64,000 nt of DNA from Diospyros lotus (GCF_014633365.1 NC_068341.1:22302339-22366338), one strand, 5' to 3'. Counted from the first letter of the stretch, positions 36,940 to 49,304 are shown. The notes: generated by a model from the letters alone, not told the origin. Program-made: numbers and translations.

Positions 36940-37671
36940 GCGAGTAACCCTTTAGTTAGAATATCTGCAAACTGTTCACAAGATGATATATATGGATTAC
37001 AAATCAAGCCACTATCCAATTTTTCTTTGATAAAATGTCGGTCCACTTCAACATGCTTAGTTCTGTCATGTTGGACTGGATTGTGAGCAATATTTATTGC
37101 TGATTTGTTGTCACAATAGTCTCATAAGTGCTACCAAAGTGATTTTCAAGTCATCTAGTAATATTTTCAACCAAAGCAACTTACAAACTCCTAGAGCCAT
37201 GGATCTGAATTCTGCCTCCGCACTGGACCGAGCCACATCTGGGTATTGTACCTTCCTAGGGGGTAACCTTGTGACTTGGAGAAGTAAGAAACAAGGTGTA
37301 GTGGCTTGCGGGTAACCCTTTAGTTAGAATATCTACAATATGTTCACAAGATAATATATATGGGGTACAAATCAAGCCACTATCCAATTTTTATTTGATA
37401 AAATGTCTATCTACTTCAACATGCTTAGTTTTGTTATGTTGGACTGGATTGTGAGCAATATTTATTGCTGATTTGTTGTCACAATAGAGTCTCATAGGTG
37501 TTACCAAAGTGATTTTCAAGTCATCTAGTAATATTTTCAACCAAAGCAACTCACACTTAAGAGCTATGGATCTAAATTCTGTCTCTGCACTTGACCGAGC
37601 CACTACACCTTGTTTCTTATTTCTCCAAGTCACAAGATTACCCCCTAAGAAGGTACGATACCCAGATGTAA
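36940..37671. repeat. Duplicated and partly inverted RNase H segment in C2
   Basis: 36940-37225 is a second copy of 37309-37593 in direct orientation. Between them, 37236-37308 (starting CATCTGGGTATTGTACC) is the reverse complement of 37600-37671 (ending GGTACGATACCCAGATG). So the RNase H end is present twice, joined by a short inverted piece of the adjacent coding sequence. The copies differ by substitutions, so the event is not a recent assembly artefact by itself. This arrangement fits strand switching during reverse transcription. Confidence 0.85.
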
Positions 37672-39087
37672 ATCTCTTGTCCACCACTAACCCTGCATAA
37701 TCTGCATCAGTGTAGGCTTCAAGTGTTATGCATTCTCCCCTTTTGAACATAATGCCTTTTCCCTGTGTTCCTTTCAAATAATGCAATATTCTGTAAACAG
37801 CCTTTTGGTGAGTTTCTTTCGGATTATGCATGAATTGGCTAACCACCCCTACTGCATATGCAATATCCGACTGAGTATGAGCTAGGTAAATTAGTCTTCC
37901 CACTAGCCTTTGGTAGGACCCCTTATCAACTTCATTATCCTCTGGAACTTCCCCCAATTTATGATTGGGTTCAATTGGAGTTTTAGCTACCTTACAACCT
38001 GGTAATTCAGTTTCTGTTAGCAAATCCACAATATATTTCTGTTGTGAAATAAAGATGCCTTCTTTTGAGTGGGCAACTTCTATGCCTAAGAAGTATTTCA
38101 ATCTTCCCAATTCTTTAATTTCAAACTCCTTGATTAGGTATTCCCTGAGTTTATTCCTACCTTTTTCATCATTTTCGGTCACAATAATATCATCCACATA
38201 CACAAGTAAAGCTGTCACTCCCCCTATGGCCAAGTAATGTATGAAGAGGGTATGGTCTCCTTGACTTTGTTTATACCCTAGAGTAAGCATTACTTTCGTA
38301 AAATGGCCAAACCAAGCCCTGGGGGATTGTTTAAGGCCGTATAAAGCCTTCTTCAATTTGCACACTACATGATCTTGGGTAGTTGGACTATATCCAGGTG
38401 GCAAATCCATGTAAACTTCCTCTTCTAGGTCTCCATGCAAGAAGGCATTTTTTTTACATCATATTGCAGCAGTGGCCAGCCTAGGTTAGCAGATAGAGAT
38501 AGGAGTACTTGAACTATGTTTAGCTTTGCAATAGGGGCAAATGGGTCTAGGTAATCTATGCCATATACTTGAGTGTATCCCTTGGCCACTAGCCTTGCCT
38601 TATATCTATCTAATATTCCATCATAATTATATTTGATTGTGTAAACCCATTTACATTCCACCGGGTGTTTTCCTTTAGGTAATTGAACTAGCTCCCGAGT
38701 TTGGTTTTTTTCAAGGGTTGCCATCTCGACTTCCATGGCATTCCTCCAATTCTCATCCCCTATGGCTTTGGTAAAGTGCTTGGGAATAGGTATGGTATGC
38801 AGGCTGGTCATGAAGGTTTTATGTGGGTGAGATAATTTGAAATAGGACAGAAACAGATGCAATGGATGCTTGGTATAGGTCCTAGTGCCTTTTCTAAGGG
38901 AAATAGGCCATTCAAGATCACTTTGAGGGATTTCAGGCTCACTCACATGTTCAATAGGTTCGGTTATAGATGCAGAGGGATTAATAGGAGATTTACTTGA
39001 TGAGATTTCAAGGAGATTGTCAGTGCTCTTAGCAGCAGGTTCAATAGATGAATTGGATTCTTGAACATGCATAGGGCTAGAAACCAA
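37391..39087 (-). pseudogene. C2 reverse transcriptase and RNase H, one frameshift
   Basis: The ORF 39087-38425 ends in VKKMPSCMET because of one extra A in a run of eight (about 38446-38454). The normal reading [23 protein letters not shown] is otherwise whole, resuming in ORF 38440-37391. Reverse transcriptase landmarks are WVYTIKYNYDGILDRYKARLV (split here for length) and LVYVDDIIVTENDE with the catalytic YVDDI. RNase H has YTDADYAG, SSAETEFRS and CDNKSAINIAHNPVQHNKTKHVEVDRHF, ending in a stop right after HFIK. This is the best preserved pol stretch in the window. Confidence 0.92.
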
Positions 39088-39463
39088 CCGCTTTCATTTT
39101 GAATATACCTGTAGAGGAGGAGTACTTGGAGTAAGGTCCTCCTGAGTCATTTTTGATGAATCCTTAGAATTAACCGGACCAGAATAAGACAAAGAATAAG
39201 AAAAATCCAGATCGAGCAAAGATGAAATTTGGTCTCTATCTGTGACTGTTTAGCTGTTATGAAAATGGTCAAAATAAGGCATGTTTTCCACAAAAGTCAC
39301 ATTAGCTGACACACAATTTTTTTAAAGGGGGATGGTAACATTTATAGCCTTTTTGGGTAGATGAGTATCTAATGAAGATGCATTTTAGAGCTTGAGGGTC
39401 TAACTTGCCTCTATGAGGATTATGAATATGGACAAATGATATACACCCAAAAATTTTTGGTTT

Positions 39464-40458
39464 CTAGCAACTAGGGATATGAATGTCTGGGAAGTGTTTG
39501 GTTAGGAGCTGCATGGGGCTGACAGAGTCAAGAGTTTGGGAAGGCAACCAATTGATGAGGGATGTGACAGTTAGAACTGCGTCTCCCTGATAGTGTCTAG
39601 GAACATTGTGGTGAAAAATGAGTGCTCTAGTAACAACCAATAGATGCCTATTTTTCCTCTCGGTTACCCCATTTTGTTGAGGAGTATAGGGACAAGAGGA
39701 CTTATGGATAATCCCTTTTTGTTGGAAAAGATTTGATAGGGATTGGTTAAAGAAATCTTTGGCATTATCAGATCTTAGTCTCTTGATTTTCACTCCAAAT
39801 TGAGTACTAATCATGTTATAGAAGTTAGGAAAAATAGTGCTCACTTCAAATTTATTTTTCATAAGAAATAACTACATCACTCAGGTGCAATCATCCACAA
39901 ACACTATAAACCACCGTGCCCCAGAAATATTGGGAACGGTTGCATGACCCCAAACATCACTATGAATGAGAGAGAATGGAACATAAGTTCTTTTATTCAA
40001 TGAAGGATAAGTCACCCTCTTATGTTTAGCAAATTCACAAACTGAATACTGAAAATTTTTAACATCAAGACCCCTAAATAAAGCTGGAAATATGACCCTA
40101 AGAGTAAAACATGAGGGGTGACCAAGGCGATAGTGATGTAACCAAATCTGATCTCTATTAGATTGCACCAAATATGACACAGAATTCACCTTCTCTTTTT
40201 TTTTTTCCTGCTCATTTGGTCCCTTAAGATAGCATAGGCCAGCCCTAGACTTACAACCCCAATCATCTTCTTCGATCCCTGAATTTCATGGAAAGTAGGA
40301 TAAAAGTTATCACTGCAATTGTTGTCTAATTCTAGTTTTTGAATGGAAATAAGGTTAGTGAATAATTTAGGGACATGGAGAACATTCTTGAATGTAAGAT
40401 ATTCATTGAGAATGATATCTCCTTGGCTGACAACGATGGTTAAAGGCCCATCTGCCAT
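39464..40458 (-). pseudogene. C2 protease tail and integrase, broken
   Basis: The frame 40458-40186 begins MADGPLTIVVSQGDI and NVLHVPKLFTNLISIQKL, the end of the copia protease. The preceding active-site segment (DSGAT-type) is absent: the gag zinc knuckle runs almost directly into ITMADG. Integrase follows at 40189-39881 with HHYRLGHPS and YSVCEFAKHKR, the first Cys of the HHCC zinc site being replaced, then HSDVWG (first catalytic Asp). After two stops, 39862-39464 has LRSDNAKDFF (second Asp) and YTPQQNGVTERKNRH (catalytic Glu present). It would insert the cDNA, but stops and a damaged zinc site prevent this. Confidence 0.85.
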
Positions 40459-41298
40459 GGTTATTTTCTTGGAACTTAAACAAGGGTTGTAGGTATGCCT
40501 AGGTTTTTTACAGAAGGTACATGTAATACCCCATGTTCATGTAAAGTTGCCATGTAATTTCGATGAGTTTAGGATATCGAAAAAATTGATTTTATAGCAA
40601 TTGCAGGTACCAAATTATCTGCAGGGAATGTCTCGGAGTGAAATTATCTAAAGAAAATCATACGACATTGATGAGCATCCCAAGATATGATTTATGGTGT
40701 GGAGAGAAATCGGATCGGGTACAGTTTTCGGTATAGCTAAAATACAGCTGCCATTTAGGCTGAAAAATCGAATCGTTGTAGGAGGCTCCCGAAAAATCAA
40801 CGGACCCCTAGGGGGGCTTCGGTTTTGCGTAGTGAGCAACCCTTCAGTGGTTTTAGGATGAAACAATAGCCCGGTGAGGATGCAAAGGCAAAATCATCTA
40901 TATCGAGTAAAATTTAAGTTATTAATTATGGATTTTTAGTATTGTAATGCAAATTTATTTGAGGTTTAAGGGCATAATTGTAATAAAAGAATTTCCCTAG
41001 TGATATTATGAGAAAATTAAGGATTAAAAAGCAATTTTCTATATATATGTAGTATATAATTATAGTTGTACATATAAGTGGCATAGCAGTACGCGTGATG
41101 GCCAGCTTCAGTGAAGCTTTAATGGCCGCGATTTTGGGCTGCAAATTGGAAGATAATGGCAGCCGAATTTGCGGAAGATAGTTGTAGCTAGATTCAAGGG
41201 ATATGACAGCCGAATTTATGAGATTGTGCAATTAATGTGATGTATATATATATATATATATATACATACACGCCATTGGAGAGCAAGCAATGGCTGCC

Positions 41299-41306
41299 TA
41301 TAAATA
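41299..41306 (+). promoter_or_regulatory. TATA box of the solo LTR
   Basis: TATAAATA preceded by a CA-rich stretch and a (TA)n run (41244-41262), followed about 30 bases later by AG-rich sequence. It is the likely core promoter of the former gypsy element. Confidence 0.5.
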
Positions 41307-41764
41307 GGCAGGGGATTTGGCTGATTGAGAAGCACCAAGAGGAGAGTCGAGAGAGAAGGCGAGAGAGAGAGAGCTTGAGAGCATTGGTGCAAGGAAAGAG
41401 AAGGCCGAATTCGGCCATGGCAGTGAGCTGAAACAGCCATGGCCACGACCTGCAAGACGCGCAAAAGAAGGCGAGCCAGTGAGCAGGGGCGGAGCAGCAA
41501 CGTGAAGGCGGCCGGAGGCTCGGGAGGCTACAGCGAAGACTGTCGGAGGCGGCCGGGATGGCTGGTTTCAGCCATGGCAGCCGCGAAGCTGTGTTGTAGT
41601 AGCTGGGCCGCAACGCAGCCGGTGTCGACGGGGCTGTATGGCGGCCTCCGGATGGGCCGAGGGAGGCCGGCGTGGGCGGCCGCGGTGGGAGGAGGCAGCG
41701 GCAGGGCCGACAATGAGGCGATGCGGCGGTTGGGCGAAGCTCGACATGCGTCCATGGCGGAAGA

Positions 41765-41905
41765 AAAAGAAACAGAGGAGGGAAGACGAAGAAGAAGAAA
41801 AGAAGAAAGAAAGAAAGAAGAAGAAAGGAAGGAAGGAAGGAGAAGAAGAAAAGAAGAAAGAAAGAAAGAAGAAGAAGAAAAGAAGAAAGAGGAAAGAGGG
41901 AGCAG
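41765..41905 (+). repeat. (GAA)n/(GAAA)n purine tract
   Basis: About 140 bp of almost pure purine made of GAA, GAAA and GGAA units within the solo LTR. It produces long but meaningless Lys/Glu-rich open frames on one strand and Ser/Leu/Phe-rich ones on the other. Confidence 0.85.
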
Positions 41906-43054
41906 TGGTTTATTAATATTCCGGAGCTTTTGGCGAGAAAAGCGGCCCGGCCACACGTTTCGGGTATATGGCACGCATACCGAGGAAGTCGGAGATGCTA
42001 AGTTAAGGTGAGTAAAAATTCTTAGAAAATTTCAGAAATTCAAGAATATTATTTTATGAATTTTCGTAGAAGAATATTTGAGAAAATATTTTAGAAATAT
42101 TTAGTTTGGATTTATTGAGGAAAAATAGGGAGAAATAGAGAAAAAAATGACAGAAAATGCCATAAATTATGGAAAAATAGGTTTTAATGTTTATTTAAAT
42201 AATTATGGTGATTAGGATGCTTTGAGAAATAAGTTGAAGTGACTTGTCGAATTTTGAGGTTGACACGCAAATCGAGGCGATGCACGAGACAAGGCACGGA
42301 TATCGAGGTAGCCCGATAAGCTTGAGAAGGTAAGTGGTACTTCCCTAGTTTTATGGAAAATGCCTTCATCATATTGACATACTCTGATATGTACTCATCA
42401 CGTAGACTGCATACATGACATGACTATGAATGCATAAATACAGTTGATATCATTGATCACTCGCATTTGAGGTCGTAGGGAGTATGAACTGGCACCGCTA
42501 CTTTACCAAGGGTGCACCTATACACCTCGGCTTTGATAGAGGGAGCCGCAAAAATGGTAGGTAGCATGAGGGGTGCAGTTGACACCTATGAGGTAAGACA
42601 TTGCATTCATACACGAAATATGTTTTTTGTACCCTTACTTAGATGATTCATCATCTAACTTGGGTTTTGCCCCTAGAATATTCAAACGTTCCAGATGGAG
42701 ATTGTAGCAGATACGAGGATGAATAAGGCATGAAATGGCATTTAGCAGAGTGCATGATAAATGAAATGTACGTAACGTAGCCCCTGTATTTAAGTTCTGC
42801 TACTTTAGATTCTGAACGTTTTGAGAAATGTTAAAGATATAAGAATTTATTTATGATTAATGTTAAGATATCAGATTTCGATCATTGCTTCCGCATTTGA
42901 TGTGTATAGTGATTCTCTTTCGAGATTAATAGTTGGGAATTTCGGGACGGATTCGAGGAATGATGTGGTTTAGCCTTAGTGTTTGAAAGAAAAAAATTTT
43001 ATTGTCCCGGAATTGTCCCATTTTATAACGCGCCTGAGAAAGCGGGGCGTTACA

Positions 43055-43866
43055 GTACACCATAGAGAGTCTTTATCCCCAGCCTTCATATCCTCTTTAG
43101 GACCCTTTTTAGGAGCCTTTAGTGATACTAGTGTCAATCTCTCTATTGGAGAGTCGTCTAGCATCACTCCCCTTCTCCCTTCTTTAGCTCGGATTATAGA
43201 GATTACTTAATTTAAAGAAGGTAAATTCTCCTTACCAAGAACTTGAACTTTTACTGCATCAAACTCTATATTAAGTCCAACTAAGAAATCGTAGGTTCTT
43301 TCTTTCTCCACAAACCTTTTCTGTAATGCTACATCTTCACTACATTTCATCTTTAGGCATTGGTAATGATCCAATTCTTTCCATAAAGTTTGCAGTGTAT
43401 TTGCATACTCAGTGATAGACCTTACCCCTTGTTTGGTGGCAACAATCTTGGTCCTTATTTTGTAGATCTGTGCAACATCTTTCACCTTAGAATAGGTGAG
43501 CTTGACTACCTCCCATATGTCTTTCATAGTTGTTAAGAACATCACCATATCACTTATCTCTGGTACCATTGAATTCCATAGCCATGAAATTACTAAGGAA
43601 TCCTCCTCATCCCATGCTGCAAACATAGGATCTTCCTCCTTAGAACCAGTCCCCAAGAGATGACTTAGTTTCCCTCTTCCCTTGAGAAAAGTATAGATCA
43701 ACTGGGACCACTTCAAATAATTTTCCCCATTCAACCAGTAGGTCGCCTGGAGATTTTGCAACTCTCCTCCTTTGCTTGTATTGCCCATTCCAGCAAACAG
43801 AATCTCCGTCGTGCTGTTGATTTCCATCGTCTCTGGTGTAGGATTCGTGTTACAGGCAGTAGACAT
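43055..43866 (-). pseudogene. gag: C2 gag, interrupted at its zinc knuckle
   Basis: The ORF 43866-43207 (MSTACNTNPTPE..) carries the copia gag domain: YWLNGENYLKWSQLIYTFLKG, SLVISWLWNSMVPEIS and TYDFLVGLNIEFDAVKVQVLG. It ends at a stop where LPSLN is followed by VISIIRAKEGRRGVML in the same frame, so a single sense-to-stop change (probably Glu) caused it. The frame then runs to WCT at the border of the solo LTR (43054). The other half of the knuckle, TFCKKPRHTYNPC, lies on the far side (about 40521-40480). Joined by eye the metal-binding spacing is CX2CX4HX4C, with Arg replacing the usual Gly. Confidence 0.9.
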
Positions 43867-44013
43867 CCTATCCTATTGGGTGAAGGAATAAATTATCAAG
43901 AATCGGGTGAAGAAAAGAGGCAAAGGAGGCCTTGATTATCCCACTAAGGTGGTGATAATGAATGCCTGAGAAAGGCACTGGAGGCCAGAAAAAAGGAGCC
44001 CCTTAGAAGGCCA

Positions 44014-44025
44014 GCTCTGATACCA
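44014..44025 (-). other. C2 primer binding site (initiator tRNA-Met type)
   Basis: The minus strand reads TGGTATCAGAGC directly next to the 5' LTR, an exact match to the plant initiator tRNA-Met class. Confidence 0.9.
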
Positions 44026-44290
44026 TGTCAAAAGGAATTTTGAAGAGAATAGAATTCCTTAATCTTTCATTCCATGTGTAAGCTAATACATACAAGAAAT
44101 CTCCTAATAATTCTCCTAAAAACTAGGAACAAATTACAATCCTAATTAGTAGGACTAGATAGCTTCATAATTTACAGATTTACATAAGAGATTAAAAAAC
44201 TTAAAACAAACAAGGGGCTTTATCCTCTTGGCTCCTTATCTTCTTCTATTTGATAGCCAATCATTCAACTTTAAATTTCAATCGTTGACA
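44026..44290 (-). repeat. C2 5' LTR
   Basis: Plus-strand ends TGTCAAAAGGAATTTTG and CAATCGTTGACA, near-identical to the other LTR. Confidence 0.9.
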
Positions 44291-46831
44291 TAGTAAAATA
44301 CATACTTGAACCCTGTTATATAGATGTAAAAGACTAACCACGAGATGTTCTTTGATTGTTGTGAAATTGTTACCTACTATATGTTTCATCATGAGTAATA
44401 TAGTACTGTATTTTTTACTTCACTTTTTTAATGACCTTGAGTTAAAATTCTTGATGTATTTGCTATCAATTTGTTTATGTTGAATAATTTCTATTAAGAG
44501 GTAATGTGTTTATTGTCTTCAATTTTCTCTTGACAATAAGTTAATGTTGTTCTTAATGCATTTCCTAGTGATGTATTTTGTGAAGGGTAATTCTTTTAAG
44601 AGGTAATGCCTTATATATATGCAGCATATGAATTATGACTTTGGTGTTGTTGTATGTCATTTCTTGTCAAGTGGATCACGTTACGGGATAGCTTTGCACA
44701 TATAAAACTAAAATGCAAAAAGTATTGTATTGTATCGGTACATATTTTACCAAAACTGATATCTGAGTGACCATATCGAAGTGATATATATGGCTTGGCG
44801 GTGCAAGGTGGCTACTGTCAGTCTTGAATCAACTTTTATCACTATTGGAAACCCCAACAGTAGCATTACACGGTGTTGGAAGATTTTACCATTGACCTTT
44901 ATCCAATTTTGTATTATCCAATCCTTCTCACTCAGGTTTTGCTAGGAATTGTGAATTTGTCATGAGATACGTGCTTGCGTTACTGTATTGTTACTGTATT
45001 GCTTGGAAATATAGAGCAGTTGCCCTTACCTTGAGTTAGTGAAAGTTTTTGGTGTGAAGTTAAGTGTATTGAGAAGCAAGAAACTAAATGGGAAAATAAA
45101 TAAAACTTGACATAAATGGGCGTTTGACTAGCATTTTTAATATGATATTAGACTTCAATATTGGTAGGTGAGCAAAGATTTCAATGTATAACAGCAATTA
45201 GTTGGAATTATAGCAAATTCCAAGGTTGTTTTTTTGTTCATATTTAGATTTTTTTGTGGTTTTCATACAGACTTTGAGTAGTTGGGTCCTACTGATACAA
45301 ACAGATGTGTACTAGGAATTGCAAGGTGGAGAAGTAGTCATTTTGCCACAGTTGACCTATATTATTTACACTCTGACGACACGGTGAGTGTCAGGACAGT
45401 AAAATTTTAGTTAATTTTGGCACCTCTAAGGTAGAAGGGTTTTAGCTAGAAAGACAATTTAATGCATATTTTTTTACCAAAATTAACATAGAAAATGAAA
45501 ATTTGTGATTATGTTTTGGATCTAGGGTTGGTTACAGAGGAAATGTTAGAATCAATAAAAATTCGGAAAGAAATGTAAAAACATTCTTATGCCAAACATG
45601 TTGAAAATAATAGGTTATGCTTTGGAAGTCTGTAATCAACTTAGTATTTACTATTTTACGGGTTAGTTATTTTTGAACTTGGTAGTCTGCAGCAAAACTT
45701 TATGTAGTAAACAGGATTGAGTTTACTTATAACACCTAAGATAGAGAAGACAATTATTGATTATTTGGCTGGTGGGCCTACAAATTTGGTTTCATGTATG
45801 CAAAACACTTCTCTCAGCAAATAGGATATTTAGTTTCATTGCATTTCAAATAGTATATTATTCTGATGTTTTTCATTTTTGAACTTATTGAATGGCATTT
45901 ACCATTAGATTGATTGGTTTTTTTCTTTTTTTTTTATTTTGCTATTTAATACATTTACCATCAGCAGCGTAGCCTCCGGCTTTATAAAAATCGAGCCCCA
46001 TGGTGCTGCAAACCAATGGAGCTATCAACAGAAAAATCAACAAAAGTCAGGCTTCTGAGTAAAAGGTTTAGGTGTTGGTTTATGTGGCATGTTGAGTCCT
46101 GATGTTCTAGAGGCAGGATTTCTGGAGGGCTGGGGTCTGCAATAGGTCAATTTTGAAGTAATGTCCGTAGTAGCTGATGGGTAGAGGGAGTCTGTTTTGG
46201 CCTATTTATCATCCATTGTGCAGGGGTTGTCTTTGGCAGCTGTATTTTCTCCTTTGCTCTCAATGGTTTATTCTCTCTGTCCTTTCATCGGTATCGGATT
46301 TAGGTTGTGTTTATGGATCTCTATTGGGAAGGTCTTCTTGCTGAAGTCCCTTGTTATTTCTACTGTATCATAAAGGGTGTTCTCTGTGCTTCTGTGCCTT
46401 GGCTTTGGGTTTCCAAATTGTACTGGTTGGATGCTTAATCTGTGTTTTCTGCCTTTTTCTTTTCTTTGATGGCATTCCCTTTTCATATGCTTGGTTGTGG
46501 TTTCTTCAAAGCTTACCATCTTAATCAGGAAGGAAGACATGCCGGTTTCTAATTGCTTTGTTCTGATTGGAGTGTATATTAGTATCCCAGTTGGTCTTCT
46601 TTTTGCTGCTTGTTTCCACAGGTTGGTTAGCTTTAAGTGGGAATCTATTTGCCTGGGTTTGGTATATTTAAGTTAATGTCATTTTTGTTGGGAGTTGTAA
46701 TCTTGCCGAATGTTCAATTCCAAGCAGCTGGGTTTTTATTGTTGTGGTTTGAATTTTTTGGGATCATTATTTTGATTTTTCTTGCCTTATTTGCTTTGGT
46801 GGATCAAGAATTCTACTGGGTTGTTTTATAA

Positions 46832-47830
46832 AAGTGACGTTAGGAGGTTTCATCTTTTGTTGGAGTTGTTTCCCTTTAATATCGGAAGTTCCTTCTTTTG
46901 TTGGCTGATTTGTGCGTGGGCTTACTCAAGAACTCCCTAGAGTATGTGGAATGCAAGACCTAACCTAAGAATAATTTAGAACATACAATACTCAAGAATA
47001 ACTTATAGGACCCTTGATCCTTCCAGAACCTAGAACTCCCCAAATCATTTCAGAACAACTTATAGGACCCTTCAGATTTCCAAATTAAACCTGGAATACT
47101 CTCATAGATGTTAGGGAAGTCTAGAATATTCTAAGAAAGATCCCACTCTAGGCTCCTGCACGGCATCCATAATTGGTGGGGTGACACATTGCTTATCTTA
47201 GCCGTATCAATGTACAATTGGCATGATGTGCGTAGTGTTTATTTACTTATCAGTTTTGATTTGTTCAAATAAAATCACTTATAAACTTGCACATACCTAA
47301 TCCAAATCACACACACACAATTGTAGGTTGCCTTGGTTGTGCATATTTTGGCTGTTGACATGTGTAACCTTCTTGGCTGTTCCATGTGTGTGGCCTTCTT
47401 TTCTGCACTTGGTTCTTTACATAAAAACCTGATTGCCCTTTGTCCAATTGTTTTGCTGGGATTGTTTTGAATCCTCTCATTATCAGATCATTCACACTCT
47501 TGTATTGTTGAGACCTCAAGGTTCAACCGGGCAGGTTGCTCGAATGTGCTTTTTAGAAAGTCCAGATGCTTTTTAGAAAGTGACGTTAGGAGGTTTCTTC
47601 TTTTCTTGGAGCTGTTTCCCTTTAGTATCGGAAGTTCCTTCTTGTGTTGTCTGATTTGTGCGTGGGCTTACTCAAGAACTCCCTAGATTATGTGGAATGC
47701 AAGACCTAACCTAAGAATAATTTGGAACATACAATACCCAAGAATAATCTATAATAATTAGAATACTCCAGGGAACCTAGAATATCCTTGATCCTTCCAA
47801 AACCTAGAACGCCCTAAATCATTTCAGAAC
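46832..47830 (+). repeat. Internal duplication private to copy B (unit about 746 bp)
   Basis: AGTGACGTTAGGAGGTTTC occurs at about 46834 and again at 47580, and both are followed by matching sequence to the AGAATAA..CCTTGATC stretch. Copy A has the segment once (26813 onward). The spacer 47060-47577 contains an open minus-strand frame (47519-47307) with no recognised domain. Confidence 0.7.
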
Positions 47831-48781
47831 AACTTATAGTTGAGTCCTATTGACACAAACAGATGTTTACTAGAGATTGTAAGGCGGAGAAGTTATGGTC
47901 ATTAATATTTACACTGATGAATGATGACACAATGAGGATATCTAGATAGTAAAATTTGAGCTACTATGATTTTTAAGGAGGTGAGTGTTTTAGCTAGGAA
48001 GACAATTTAATGCACATTTTCTTCCAAAATTAACACAAAGCATGAATTTTTGGGATTTTGTTTTGAATCTAGGGTTTGTTACCAAGGGAAGGTGAGAATC
48101 AGTAAGTGTTTGGAAAGAAACATGACATTCCTATTCCAAACATCTTGAAACTAATTAAATTATCCTTTGCATATCATTAATCTATGAAGTATTTACTATG
48201 TTATGAATAGTCATATTTAAACTTGCCAGTTTGCAACAAAACATGATGTCGTGTGTAGAGGCACTTACTAATAAATCTCTTTTCTTATCTGGTGGGGATA
48301 AAATGGAATAATGTGCTGTTACAGTAAGTCAAAAGAGTAAAGTTTCCTTCTATCACCTGATAGAGAGAAGGCATTTTTTTGGATTATTTAGCTCTTTTTT
48401 TTTTTTTTCAGCTTGTGGGCCTACAAGTCTAGTTTCATGCATTTAAAACAGTGCCATTCTATATATAAATACGATATTATAACAATATGCCAATAAATGA
48501 TTAGGCAACAACATGTTTGCTTCTAAAGTTAGTTCTTTTGAATTGTTTCTATTTCTTCCCATTTAACATTTATAACTAAATCGAACTTCTCTTATGTTTT
48601 GTCCATATTAATTAGGATACTACTAGGATGATTGTCCCCTTTACCATGCCAGGGCCTCAAGCTGTTTGCATCATTCCTACTACAAGTTTAATTTTGTTGG
48701 GAGTTGATGGGAGGCCGAGCTGCTGAGTTGATGGAAGGCCGAGTTGCTGAGCTACTAAGCTCATTATCGACTAATTTATCT

Positions 48782-49302
48782 TGATGCAGTCACCAATCAA
48801 GACTCGGCCCAAAGCTAACCTGACCAAATCGGAACAGTATCACCATAATAGTAGCGCCAAAATAATATTTTAATACTTCTTAAGTTTTAAAATTCTATTT
48901 GATTTAGGATTCTACTTCATATTTCTATTTGATTTAGGATTCTACTTCATGTTTGATTAGAGTTTTATTTTTATTAGGATTTTAGTTAAATTTTATGTAG
49001 AATTTATTTCTATTAGGATTCTAGTTGATTTTTACTTAGGATTTATTTTTATTAGGATTCTAATTGAATTTTATTTACAAATATTAGATAGATTTAGATT
49101 AGCCAAATACTATAAATATACCTAGAAGTTAGGGGTTGCAATCAAGTTTTTCTTAATCAATTTTTAGCAATTTATTTGGGTTTTCTTAGCAAAACAGTCT
49201 TGTTTTTGCATCTTCTTGAAAGTCAAGGTTCGACCATTGAAGTTTGTTCTTTTAAGGGTTTATTTTGGTGTATTTTTTACACACGCGCTACACGTTGCGT
49301 CA
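48782..49302 (+). repeat. G1 5' LTR
   Basis: TGATGCAGTC..TTGCGTCA, 521 bp. It contains several copies of TTATTAGGATTCTAGTTGA-like words (48960-49075) and a TATAAATA at about 49109. Confidence 0.85.
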
Positions 49303-49304
49303 GG

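Larger units (their letters stand above)
40522..43054 (+). mobile_element. Solo LTR of a long-LTR Ty3/gypsy element, 2,533 bp
   Basis: The ends are exact inverted words: TGTAATACCCC at the left and GGGGCGTTACA at the right. A perfect 5-bp duplication GTACA flanks it (40517-40521 and 43055-43059). It sits inside the gag zinc knuckle of C2. It has a TATAAATA box near 41299, a GC-rich and (GAA)n purine-rich U3/R region, and the ATTCAAACGTTCCAG stretch near 42680. There is no gag-pol, so unequal LTR recombination removed the rest. Orientation is plus, judged from the TATA box and overall layout, opposite to C2. Confidence 0.95.
36609..44290 (-). mobile_element. Ty1/copia element C2, inactive, with nested solo LTR
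   Basis: LTRs of about 263-265 bp (36609-36871 and 44026-44290) read TGTCAGAAGG..CGTTGACA. Flanks are TAGTT (36604-36608) and TAGTA (44291-44295), one mismatch; copy A has TAGTT once at 23845-23849. Without the nested LTR (2,533 bp plus its 5-bp duplication) the element is about 5.1 kb. Order on the minus strand is gag, integrase, reverse transcriptase, RNase H; the protease active site is missing. Near its 3' end it has a duplicated and partly inverted RNase H segment. It belongs to a different family from C1 and C3. Confidence 0.95.

Noticed and set aside
41439..42011. 190-residue plus-strand ORF (and a 148-residue minus ORF)
   Set aside because: It lies wholly within the solo LTR and is produced by GC-rich sequence and a (GAA)n tract; there is no domain or partner.
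44960..45000. Small duplication GTTACTGTATTG in copy B
   Set aside because: It is a short slippage event of no wider meaning.
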